Assembly: GCF_014200175.1 (NCBI RefSeq)
Contig: NZ_JACHBD010000005.1
Coordinates: 186,001-250,000, forward strand
DNA length: 64,000 nucleotides
Direction: 5' to 3'
Source of the DNA: Rhizobium lentis
GTDB lineage: Bacteria; Pseudomonadota; Alphaproteobacteria; Rhizobiales; Rhizobiaceae
Under the pieces are notes generated by a model that worked only from the letters and a program-made list of their open reading frames with translations, did no database searches and was not told where the DNA came from. Below, one piece after another: positions 7,529 to 14,933 of the stretch. Numbering within the stretch: position 1 is the stretch's first letter; every line of letters starts with the position of its first letter. Made by a program: the position numbers and the translations under genes.

Positions 7529-8189
7529 CGGCGATGCTTTCCAGTATGTCGTCGACGTGGGCGGTCCACCCGACGATCGCCCCTTGGGCACGGATCATGG
7601 CGATAGTCGCTGCCTTGAATTGAGGGAAATAGCTTTCCGTCGCCTCCTCGGCGAGCAGGCATTCGTAGCCGCGGTCGTTTGCCTCGCGCATGGTCGTCTG
7701 GACGCAGACCTCCGTCGTCACACCGGCAAACACCAGCTGCTTGACGCCCTTCTGCTGCAGTATTTCTCCCAGCCGGGTGGCATAGAAGGCGCCCTTGCCC
7801 GGTTTTTCTATGACCACTTCGCCCTCGATCGGGGCAAGCTCCGGCAGGATCGCCGTTCCCTTTTCGCCCGATATGAGGATGCGGCCCATAGGGCCCTCGT
7901 CGCCGATCCTCAGCACCGGATTGCCGCGGTCGCGTTTCGCGGGCGGCAGATCCGAAAGGTCGGGCTGATGGCATTCCATCGTATGGATGACCGGTAGGCC
8001 GGCATCGCGGAAGGCTTGGATAAGGCGTCGGACATCCGGTACGATCCTGGTGATGCGGCTCACGTCATTGCCGAGGCTTGCGCCGAAGCCACCAGGCTCG
8101 GCGAAATCGCGCTGCATATCGATGACGATAAGGGCGAGCTGATCGTGCCTCACCGGAAAAGCGAAGGGTTCTGCCTTGATCTCCGCCAT
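7521..8189 (-). CDS. Isochorismatase-like cysteine hydrolase (candidate ureide amidohydrolase)
   Basis: A 222-residue isochorismatase-fold hydrolase with a complete catalytic triad: Asp24 (IVIDMQRDF), Lys129 (IEKPGKGAF) and Cys162 (GVTTEVCVQTT). It is a diverged paralogue of the BiuH encoded 1.5 kb upstream and shares its overall layout, including the HQPDLSDLP block that mirrors HRPDLADLP in BiuH. Enzymes of this group open C-N bonds in small ureides: biuret, triuret, ureidoacrylate or N-carbamoyl compounds. In an operon already carrying BiuH, a second activity such as triuret hydrolysis is an attractive inference, not proven. The ATG at 8189 overlaps the stop of the ATPase gene by one base (TGATG), and the cupin overlaps its own end. 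Confidence 0.82.
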   Translation of the reverse strand: MAEIKAEPFAFPVRHDQLALIVIDMQRDFAEPGGFGASLGNDVSRITRIVPDVRRLIQAFRDAGLPVIHTMECHQPDLSDLPPAKRDRGNPVLRIGDEGPMGRILISGEKGTAILPELAPIEGEVVIEKPGKGAFYATRLGEILQQKGVKQLVFAGVTTEVCVQTTMREANDRGYECLLAEEATESYFPQFKAATIAMIRAQGAIVGWTAHVDDILESIADA

Positions 8190-9739
8190 CAATGATGCCC
8201 CGCCATGTGGGCGCCGATCACGGTGATATCGGCCACACGCGCCGGTGTCTCATAAACCAGCCGGCCTTCGGAAATGACGATGATGCGATCGGACATCTCC
8301 AGCAACTCGTCGAGGTCTTCGGACAGCAGCAGGACGGCCGCGCCGGAATTACGAGCCTTCATGATGCGGGCCCGAATTTCGGCGACAGCCGAGAAGTCGA
8401 GGCCGAAACAGGGATTTGAAACGATCAGCAGGTCCACCTTGCCGGTCAGTTCGCGGGCGAGCACGGCGCGCTGCACATTGCCGCCTGAAAGTGCTGCGAT
8501 CGGCGTGGCCGAGGAGGCGGTCTTCACCTTGAAGTCCGAGATCAGTGCCGCCGCTCGCTTTTTCATCTTGCGCTTGTTCAGCCAGACGGCATCCTTGCCG
8601 TCCGGCTTAAGGTCGAAAGTCCGAAAGGCGAGATTTTCGCTGACTGTCATGCGCGGGGCGCAGGCGTTCTGCAGCGGCTCCTCGGGGATGAAGCGGACAT
8701 TGTTTCTGCGGGTCTCCAGACGCGTCGCGCCGTAAATTTCGCCATTGACCCTCACGCGACCGCTGTCAGTCGGCCGCTGGCCGGCAAGGATCTCCGTCAG
8801 CTCTTTTTGACCGTTGCCTGAAATCCCGGCAATGCCAACGATCTCGCCGGAGCGGACCATGAGATTGTCGATCGCGATGGTCTTGAGGCCGGAGCGGTCC
8901 GGCCCCTTGACCTGCTCCACCGCAAGGACAGGCCTGGCGTTTCCGGCGACGGGAACGCGACTGTCGAGTTCGGCAAGCTTCACGTCGCCGATCATCATCG
9001 CGGCCATATCCGATGTCGAGAGCTCGCCGACCTTGCCGGTGCCGACCAGCCTGCCGCGCCGCAGGATCGAGACGGCATCGGCGAACTTCGTCACCTCGTG
9101 GAACTTGTGCGAAATCATCAGCACGGTCAGTTCGCCACGCTCCGTCATTCCCCTGATCAGGCCAAGCATCTCATCCGCTTCGGCGGGCGTCAGAACCGAG
9201 GTCGGTTCGTCGAGGACGAGAAAGGAGCGGCCGAGATAGAGCTGCTTGACGATCTCCAGCTTCTGCCTCTCGCCGGCGGCTAGCTCGCTCACGGGGCGGT
9301 CGAGGCGGATCCTGAAGGGCATATGCTCCATGAAGGCAGCAAGGTCCTTTCGTTCCTTGGCCCAGTTGATGATGGCGGGCACTTCGGCGCGGCTGATGAC
9401 GAGGTTTTCGGCGCCCGACAGCGACGGGACGAGCGTGAAATGCTGATAGACCATGCCGAGGCCGTAGATGGCGGCGTCCTTGGGTGAGGCGATAGCCACT
9501 TCGCGGCCGTCGATGGAAAGCGCTCCCGAGGTGGCGCGGTAAAAGCCCATAATGCATTTGACGAGCGTCGATTTGCCGGCGCCGTTTTCGCCGAGCAATG
9601 CATGGAAGCTGCCGGCTGGCACCTTTATCGAGACATCGTCGAGCGCCGTGAAACCCCCGAAGCGCATCGTCATGTCGAGCGTATCGATGCCGACGGCCCT
9701 GCCGGCCTGTGGGAGAGGCGTGTCGCGGACCGTGCTCAC
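8189..9739 (-). CDS. BMP-type ABC transporter ATPase, double domain
   Basis: A 516-residue protein with two nucleotide-binding domains in tandem, as in importers that use a basic-membrane-protein (BMP/PnrA-type) receptor. Domain 1 has Walker [10 protein letters not shown], a variant signature LAAGERQ and Walker B LVLDEPTS. Domain 2 has the degenerate GISGNGQKE in place of Walker A, signature LSGGNVQR and SNPCFGLD instead of a canonical Walker B; this asymmetry is usual in the family. The start is GTG at 9739, overlapping the BiuH stop (GTGA). Its two permeases and binding protein lie upstream in the same operon, interrupted by biuH, which ties hydrolase and transporter together. Confidence 0.88.
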   Translation of the reverse strand: MSTVRDTPLPQAGRAVGIDTLDMTMRFGGFTALDDVSIKVPAGSFHALLGENGAGKSTLVKCIMGFYRATSGALSIDGREVAIASPKDAAIYGLGMVYQHFTLVPSLSGAENLVISRAEVPAIINWAKERKDLAAFMEHMPFRIRLDRPVSELAAGERQKLEIVKQLYLGRSFLVLDEPTSVLTPAEADEMLGLIRGMTERGELTVLMISHKFHEVTKFADAVSILRRGRLVGTGKVGELSTSDMAAMMIGDVKLAELDSRVPVAGNARPVLAVEQVKGPDRSGLKTIAIDNLMVRSGEIVGIAGISGNGQKELTEILAGQRPTDSGRVRVNGEIYGATRLETRRNNVRFIPEEPLQNACAPRMTVSENLAFRTFDLKPDGKDAVWLNKRKMKKRAAALISDFKVKTASSATPIAALSGGNVQRAVLARELTGKVDLLIVSNPCFGLDFSAVAEIRARIMKARNSGAAVLLLSEDLDELLEMSDRIIVISEGRLVYETPARVADITVIGAHMAGHH

Positions 9740-10437
9740 GGCAGCTGGCTCACAAGCGTTTGCGAATTGGAGACGGAACCGAAGACGCCGCCCTGCATCT
9801 TCACCATTTTGATGGCGGCGAGATGATTGCCGTAGTCGGTCGCGCCGCAGCAATCTTCCAACAGCAGGCATTCGAAACCGCGGTCGTTGGCCTCGCGCAT
9901 CGTGGTGGAGACACAGACATCGGTGGTGATGCCGGTCAGGATGATGTTTGCGATCCGCTTCTGGTTGAGGATCAGCTCAAGGTCGGTGGCGCAGAAGGAG
10001 CCCTTGCCGGGCTTGTCGATGATTGTCTCGCCTTCGATCGGATAGAGTTCGGGGATGATGTCCCATCCGGGTTCGCCGCGGGTCAGGATACGCCCGCAAG
10101 GGCCTGGATCGCCGATGCCTGCGCCGATCCGCTGCGAGCGCCAGCGTTTATTGGCCGGCAGGTCGGCTAGGTCGGGCCGATGGCCTTCGCGCGTGTGGAT
10201 GATATGGTAGCCCTTGGCTCGCATGGCCGCCAGCACGCGCCTGATCGGCTCGATCGGTGCCTGGACGAGCGACAAGTCATAACCCATGTGGTCGACATAG
10301 CCGCCCTTGCCGCAGAAATCCGTCTGCATGTCGATGATGATGAGGGCGGTGTTTTCCGGTCTCAGGTCGCCATTGTAGGGCCAGGCATAGGGATCGGCGT
10401 CGATATATTGTCCTTTGGTTTCGACCATGGCATCCAT
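9736..10437 (-). CDS. biuH: Biuret hydrolase
   Basis: A 233-residue isochorismatase-fold amidohydrolase that I recognise as nearly identical to BiuH of R. leguminosarum bv. viciae 3841. It hydrolyses biuret to allophanate and ammonia in the cytoplasm. The triad falls at exactly the numbering I recall for that enzyme: Asp36 (IIIDMQTDF), Lys142 (IDKPGKGSF) and Cys175 ([11 protein letters not shown]). The start ATG at 10437 follows an AGGAGAAGAAG ribosome site. The gene sits inside a BMP-type ABC operon between permease and ATPase genes. Allophanate hydrolase, the next step, is encoded 4.5 kb away on the same strand in the guanidine operon. No cyanuric acid hydrolase is present in the window, so biuret itself, or a precursor entering from outside, is the likely substrate source. 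Confidence 0.93.
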   Translation of the reverse strand: MDAMVETKGQYIDADPYAWPYNGDLRPENTALIIIDMQTDFCGKGGYVDHMGYDLSLVQAPIEPIRRVLAAMRAKGYHIIHTREGHRPDLADLPANKRWRSQRIGAGIGDPGPCGRILTRGEPGWDIIPELYPIEGETIIDKPGKGSFCATDLELILNQKRIANIILTGITTDVCVSTTMREANDRGFECLLLEDCCGATDYGNHLAAIKMVKMQGGVFGSVSNSQTLVSQLP

Positions 10438-10449
10438 CGTCTTCTTCTC

Positions 10450-10527
10450 CTATTCGCCTGCGCGTTTGAATGTTTCCCTGTGGTGATGCGGCCGTTGCGA
10501 TCCGTTCGACATGCCGACGCCGGACAT
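10450..10527 (-). CDS. Possible 25-residue small protein
   Basis: A short open frame between the permease and biuH starts with ATG at 10527 behind a strong AAGGAG ribosome site spaced six bases away. It encodes a 25-residue basic, His-containing peptide (middle segment QRPHHHRETFKRAGE) and stops at 10450-10452, 12 bp before biuH. It has no signal or membrane segment. It could be a real small protein, or a leader that couples translation into biuH. Conservation has not been checked. Confidence 0.4.
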   Translation of the reverse strand: MSGVGMSNGSQRPHHHRETFKRAGE

Positions 10528-10541
10528 GCGCTGCTCCTTCC

Positions 10542-11468
10542 TCATTTCGTCAGAGACAGCGCGCCCGGCGCACCCGAAAGCGAGCGGGTGGGCGAGGAGG
10601 TCGCGATCATGATGACGAGGGTGAGCACGTAGGGCGCGGCATAGAAGAGGTAGTAGCCCTCGCTCACGCCGGCCGATTGCAGCGCCGGTCCGAGCGCGCC
10701 GGCGCCGCCGAAGAGCAGGGCGGCAAGAAAGCAGCCGATCGGATTCCATCGGGCGAAGATCACAAGTGCGACGGCCATGAGGCCCTGACCGGAGGAAATG
10801 CCTTCGTTCCATGAGCCGGGGTAATAGAGCGAGAGATAGGCGCCGCCGATCGCCGCCAGCGAACCGCCGGCGGCAGTGGCGAGCAGTCGCACGCGATCCG
10901 GACTGATGCCCATGGCCCGGGCAGCATCCGTACTGTCGCCGACGACGCGTAGCACGAGACCAAGGCGGGTATTCCCGAGGGCCCACCGGAGAACGAAGGC
11001 GAGGGCGGCTCCGAGGAGGAACAGCACGTTGATGTTCAGCGCCGCCTGGATCTGCGGCAGACTGGACCAGAAGCCCAGCGGAATTGCCGGCAGGTGCGGC
11101 GCTGCCGGCTGGATGAAGGGCTTGCCGAGGAAGAAGGCGAGACCCAGGCCGAACTGCATCATGGCGATTCCGATCGCGATATCGTTGACCCTCGGCCATT
11201 TGCAGATCCAGCCATGGGCTAGGCCAAAGACCGCACCGGTCGCCATGGCCGCGATTACGCCGAGCCAAGGAGAATTGGTCATGACGGCGACGGCATAGGC
11301 CGTCATTGCGCCGAAGACGAGCGTGCCTTCGAGACCGAGATTGATACGGCCGGAGCGCTCAGTGACCGTCTCCCCCAGACTGACAAAGATGAAAGGGGTG
11401 GACACCCGGATAGCGCCTGCAAGAATGGCGAGGGGCACGCCCCAGGCGCCAATGCCGGTCTCTTCCAT
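10542..11468 (-). CDS. BMP-type ABC transporter permease 2
   Basis: A 308-residue polytopic membrane protein of the BPD_transp_2/branched-chain type, with about eight hydrophobic helices and the ERSGRINLGLEGTLVFGA block that marks BMP-type (nucleoside/purine-like) permeases. The start ATG at 11468 overlaps the stop of permease 1 by one base. It forms the inner-membrane channel with permease 1 and works with the double ATPase and the BMP receptor. In this operon the cargo is inferred to be biuret or a related ureide, because the hydrolase genes are embedded in the same transcript. Confidence 0.88.
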   Translation of the reverse strand: MEETGIGAWGVPLAILAGAIRVSTPFIFVSLGETVTERSGRINLGLEGTLVFGAMTAYAVAVMTNSPWLGVIAAMATGAVFGLAHGWICKWPRVNDIAIGIAMMQFGLGLAFFLGKPFIQPAAPHLPAIPLGFWSSLPQIQAALNINVLFLLGAALAFVLRWALGNTRLGLVLRVVGDSTDAARAMGISPDRVRLLATAAGGSLAAIGGAYLSLYYPGSWNEGISSGQGLMAVALVIFARWNPIGCFLAALLFGGAGALGPALQSAGVSEGYYLFYAAPYVLTLVIMIATSSPTRSLSGAPGALSLTK

Positions 11469-12595
11469 CAGAGGCTCCTTTTCCAGAGGTCGGGATTGAA
11501 GATCTTGAAGCGGCCGTAGAAGGTCTCGCAAAACAGGATGACGAGGAAGAGCATGCCTTGCAGCACCAGCACGGTCGCGTCCGGCAGGCCCATGCGGCGC
11601 TGGATCAGACCGCCCGAAGCGTCGATGCCGCCGAGCAGGATCGCGACGGGGACAATCGCCAGCGGATTGTGCCTGGCGAGGAAGGCGACGAGGATGCCGG
11701 TATAGCCATAGCCCGCGGCAAGCGAGGCATTGGCGCTGCCCTGCACGGCGGCGACCTCAATCATGCCGGCAAGCCCGGCGAAGCTGCCGGCGATCGCGGT
11801 GAAGCCGGCAATCAGCTTGCCCACAGGCAGCCCTTGGATCTGGGCTGCGCGCACATTGCCGCCGGCAATGCGGGCCGCAAAGCCATAGCTCGTCACTTCA
11901 ATCAGGATCCAGGAGAGAATGCAGGCGAGAATACCAATGACAAGGCCCCAATGCACATCCATGCCAGGGATGTTGCCGAGCATGTAGTCAGCTGGCAGCG
12001 GTTTGGTCGAAGGCTTGTTGAGGCTTGCAGGATCGCGCAGCGGTCCTTCGACGAATTGGTTCATCAAGGCGATGGCGATATAGGAGAGCAGCAGAGACGA
12101 GATGGTCTCGTTGACACCGCGGTAATGGCGTAGAAAACCGGCAAGGCCGATCCAGATCCCGCCAACCACCATCGCGGCAATTCCCATGAGGATGAGGGTC
12201 AGGAAGACGGGTGCCGAACCCGCCAGAGGCATGGCCATGGCCGCTGCGGCAACGCCGCCCAGCACGACCGCTCCTTCCCCGCCGATAATGACGAGGCCGA
12301 GACGGGCGGGCAGGGCGACGCAGAGTGCCGTCAGGAGAAGGGGTGCGGCACGGCTTAAGCTGTTCTGTACGGAAAACCAGCTGCCGAAGCCGCCGGTATA
12401 CATGAGTTGAAAGAGCGTCGCCGGCGACTTGCCGATCGCCAGGATGAATAGGGAGAAGAGCGCAAGACCAATCAGGATGGCGGCAAGGCATATGACAAGG
12501 GGTTCGGCTTTCCGCGCAAGCCATTCAAAAATGGGGCGCAGCGAAGCCGAGTTATTCGCGATGGGTATTGCGGGATCATTGGCCGGGACGGTCAT
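11468..12595 (-). CDS. BMP-type ABC transporter permease 1
   Basis: A 375-residue inner-membrane permease with a cytoplasmic N-terminus of about 30 residues and eight or more hydrophobic segments. The RLGLVIIGGEGAVVLGG block is the counterpart of the INLGLEG motif in the partner permease, and the RAAQIQGLPVGK loop is the probable contact with the ATPase. Slightly longer than permease 2, as is usual for this pair. The start lies 20 bp after the stop of the BMP receptor gene, and its end overlaps permease 2. Substrate is inferred only from the operon (biuret or similar). Confidence 0.87.
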   Translation of the reverse strand: MTVPANDPAIPIANNSASLRPIFEWLARKAEPLVICLAAILIGLALFSLFILAIGKSPATLFQLMYTGGFGSWFSVQNSLSRAAPLLLTALCVALPARLGLVIIGGEGAVVLGGVAAAAMAMPLAGSAPVFLTLILMGIAAMVVGGIWIGLAGFLRHYRGVNETISSLLLSYIAIALMNQFVEGPLRDPASLNKPSTKPLPADYMLGNIPGMDVHWGLVIGILACILSWILIEVTSYGFAARIAGGNVRAAQIQGLPVGKLIAGFTAIAGSFAGLAGMIEVAAVQGSANASLAAGYGYTGILVAFLARHNPLAIVPVAILLGGIDASGGLIQRRMGLPDATVLVLQGMLFLVILFCETFYGRFKIFNPDLWKRSL

Positions 12596-12615
12596 GGCGC
12601 TTCTCCCTTCGCAGT

Positions 12616-13743
12616 TTACGCGGTGGACCCGACGACCCCCTCGACCAGGTAGTTCATGCTTTCGAGTTCGATCGCATCTTCGGCGTAGCTCTTGTCGGCG
12701 GTCACGGCCATGTTGCCCTTGTTGTCCTTGAGCGGGCCTTTGAAGACCGAGAAGCCGCCTTTCATCATTTCGGCACGGGTGACTTCGAAGGCCTTGCGCC
12801 CAGCCTCGGAGACGCCGGGGCCGAGGGCGCTCATCTTCACGAAGCCGTCCTTAAGGCCGCCGCGCACGAAATTGCCGAGCTTTTCCCCGGCCTGAGCCTT
12901 CTTTACGAAATCACTGTAGACATTGCCCCACGCCCATTCGGCGCCTGTCAGGTACTTCTCGGGTGCAAGCGGGCTTTGGTTGGCATGATAGCCGCAGACG
13001 AAGGCGCCGCGGCCGGCGGCCGTCTCGACCACCACCTTCGGGCTGTCGACATGGCATGTGATGACATCCGCACCCTGGTCGATAAGCGCATTGGTGGCCT
13101 CGGCCTCTTTGACGGCGAGCGACCATTCACCGGTGAAGATGACCTGGCAGGTGATGGTCGGGTCAGCGGTGCGGGCGCCGAGGAGGAAAGCGTTGATATT
13201 CTGCAGCACCTGCGGGATCGGTTTCGCCGCGACAAAGCCGATCTTCTTACTTTTAGTCGCATGGCCGGCTGCGATGCCATTCAGGTACTGACCCTGAAAA
13301 ATATAACCGAAATAGGAGCCTGTATTGGCCGGATGTTTGCCCGCCTGCCAAAGGCCGCCGCAATGGCGAAACTGCGTGTCGGGATATTTGGCAGCCATCG
13401 CAAGCATGTGCGGATCGAAATAGCCAAAGGAGGTTGGGAAGAGCAGCGTCGCGCCATCGAGGTTGATCATCGATTCCATCGTCTTCTGTACGTCGACCGT
13501 CTCGGGTACGTTTTCTTCTTCGACGACGGTGATGCCAGGCAGCGCCCTGACAACGGCCGCACCCTCGGCGTGCGCCTGGTTGTAGCCATAATCATCCTTC
13601 GGGCCGACGTAGATGAAGCCGACCGTGAGAGCGCTCTCGGCAAGAGCGCGCGAGGAGAGCAGGCCGGGTACTGCGCCGGCGATGCCGGCGGCCGCAGATG
13701 CCTGAAGAAAACTGCGGCGGTTCATGGAAAGGAATTTGGTCAT
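12616..13743 (-). CDS. BMP family substrate-binding protein
   Basis: A 375-residue periplasmic receptor of the basic-membrane-protein family. The N-terminus has a twin-arginine style signal (NRRSFLQA) followed by an Ala-rich hydrophobic stretch and a likely cut after SRALA. The mature part has the family traits VGFIYVGPKDDYGYNQAH near its start and GFVAAKPIPQVLQNINAF in the middle. BMP receptors usually bind nucleosides or other N-heterocycles; here the embedded biuH suggests a flat, urea-like ligand. It is the first gene of the operon and faces the GntR gene across 312 bp holding repeated operator-like motifs. An alternative start at the second Met, closer to the Arg pair, is possible. Confidence 0.87.
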   Translation of the reverse strand: MTKFLSMNRRSFLQASAAAGIAGAVPGLLSSRALAESALTVGFIYVGPKDDYGYNQAHAEGAAVVRALPGITVVEEENVPETVDVQKTMESMINLDGATLLFPTSFGYFDPHMLAMAAKYPDTQFRHCGGLWQAGKHPANTGSYFGYIFQGQYLNGIAAGHATKSKKIGFVAAKPIPQVLQNINAFLLGARTADPTITCQVIFTGEWSLAVKEAEATNALIDQGADVITCHVDSPKVVVETAAGRGAFVCGYHANQSPLAPEKYLTGAEWAWGNVYSDFVKKAQAGEKLGNFVRGGLKDGFVKMSALGPGVSEAGRKAFEVTRAEMMKGGFSVFKGPLKDNKGNMAVTADKSYAEDAIELESMNYLVEGVVGSTA

Positions 13744-13791
13744 CGGAATGCTCCCCTTCGGCGGTTCCGCCTGTTCATTGGTTACAGAAAA

Positions 13792-13807
13792 GTGTATGCA
13801 ATGCGTG
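13792..13807. promoter_or_regulatory. Candidate GntR site 1
   Basis: GTGTATGCAATGCGTG lies 48 bp upstream of the BMP receptor start. It matches site 2 (13872) at most positions over its first 14 bases. The divergent GntR regulator is the obvious candidate to bind it. Confidence 0.4.
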
Positions 13808-13871
13808 TGCCAGAAATTAAAGCATTGAAATAACAGGACTTAACTCAACGATCGCCCAGCAAATGAGATAA

Positions 13872-13885
13872 GTGCATGCAATTCG
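13872..13885. promoter_or_regulatory. Candidate GntR site 2
   Basis: GTGCATGCAATTCG is a direct repeat of site 1, 80 bp away, in the gap between the BMP operon and the GntR gene. It contains the palindrome TGCATGCA. Confidence 0.4.
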
Positions 13886-14036
13886 AAGGCCTTTCAGTAT
13901 AAAATTTGTGCAACGCCTCTAAAAGCATCCAACTCGGGCGTTGCGGAGCCATCGATTCTGTCTTCTTGCTGTGGGGCTTAGTAATTAGCTAAAAGAAAAC
14001 AAGCCGTTCATACCGCGTTTGACTTTGTTTTCCCGA

Positions 14037-14050
14037 CAATGCATGTGTAT
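14037..14050. promoter_or_regulatory. Candidate GntR site 3
   Basis: ACAATGCATGTGTA lies immediately before the GntR start at 14056 and shares the ATGCA core with sites 1 and 2, in the opposite orientation. Its position fits autoregulation. Confidence 0.35.
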
Positions 14051-14055
14051 CCAGC

Positions 14056-14769
14056 ATGGCCCAGGACTACACAGACCCATCGAAGCAGATCCGCCGCCGA
14101 GAGATTATCCGGGCAGGGACGACCGTCGAGCAGATGGTGCGGGCCATTGCCGATATGATCGTGACCGGGCAGATGCTACCGGGCGACAAGCTTGACGAAA
14201 TTTCGCTGGCAGCCCGTTTCGAAGTGTCCCGCACCCCGGTGCGCGAGGCGCTCCGGGAACTTGGAGCAATGGGGCTTGTTGAGCGCGAGCCGAACCGCAG
14301 CGCGGTCGTCACCAATGTGACGGAGACCTATCTGCATTCGATGTTCGAGGCGATGGCGGAGCTGGAGGGAATTTGCGCACGGCTTGCCGCGCAGCGGATG
14401 ACGATCGAGGAACGACGCCTGTTGGAAGTCGAGCATCGTGCCTCGGCCGGGCTCGTGCGTCAGGGCGCAGACGAGGAATATGCTGCCTATAATACCGAAT
14501 TTCACAACCGCCTCTATCGCGGCGCGCACAACGAGCACATCTATGAACTTGTAACGCAGAGCCGGGCCAGACTTGCGCCTTTCCGTCGTGCGCAGTTCCG
14601 GTTGCCGGGCCGGTTGGCGAAATCCTATGACGAGCATGACGTAATCGTGACGGCGATCATGCGAGCAGATGGGCCGGCGGCCGCGCGGGCAGCCTATTCG
14701 CATGTGGAAATCGTCAGCGATGCAAGCGCCGTCTTTGCGACCGCTGCCGAGCGCGCACAGCGCGGGTAA
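14056..14769 (+). CDS. GntR family regulator (FadR/FCD type)
   Basis: A 237-residue regulator with a winged helix-turn-helix at about residues 20-90 (MLPGDKLDEISLAARF then EVSRTPVREALRELGAMGLV, the classical GntR signature) and an all-helical FCD ligand domain. In the FCD part an Asp/Asn and three His residues usually bind a metal; candidates are the N-T-E-F-H-N segment and the later HDVIV and SHVEI histidines. It is divergent from the BMP/biuH operon and downstream of three repeated ATGCA-containing motifs. It therefore most likely controls uptake and hydrolysis of biuret-type compounds, with the ligand probably a pathway metabolite. The direction of control cannot be told from sequence. Confidence 0.85.
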   Translation: MAQDYTDPSKQIRRREIIRAGTTVEQMVRAIADMIVTGQMLPGDKLDEISLAARFEVSRTPVREALRELGAMGLVEREPNRSAVVTNVTETYLHSMFEAMAELEGICARLAAQRMTIEERRLLEVEHRASAGLVRQGADEEYAAYNTEFHNRLYRGAHNEHIYELVTQSRARLAPFRRAQFRLPGRLAKSYDEHDVIVTAIMRADGPAAARAAYSHVEIVSDASAVFATAAERAQRG

Positions 14770-14858
14770 AGTCACACGGCGCCTGAGGTCGACTTCGGCG
14801 GCCGCTCCGGACGATTAATCCATTCGCCGGCACTGATCTTGCTTCGCCGCCCAAATTG

Positions 14859-14897
14859 CGCAGCTCCTGGCAATAAGGCCTCTTAGAAGGAGCTGCG
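14859..14897. terminator. Stem-loop between convergent genes
   Basis: A perfect 10-bp inverted repeat, CGCAGCTCCT and AGGAGCTGCG, is separated by 19 bp. It lies between the convergent GntR and allophanate hydrolase genes. There is no strong T-run, so it may act as a weak bidirectional terminator or a 3-prime stabiliser. Confidence 0.4.
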
Positions 14898-14933
14898 TTG
14901 ACTTCCAGAGAAGTTTTCGCATGCTATCTCCCG

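Noticed and set aside
12568..13833. 421-codon plus-strand frame opposite the BMP receptor
   Set aside because: Shadow frame with low-complexity product.
13744..14055. A second guanidine riboswitch before the BMP operon
   Set aside because: None of the conserved ykkC blocks is present; control there looks protein-based.
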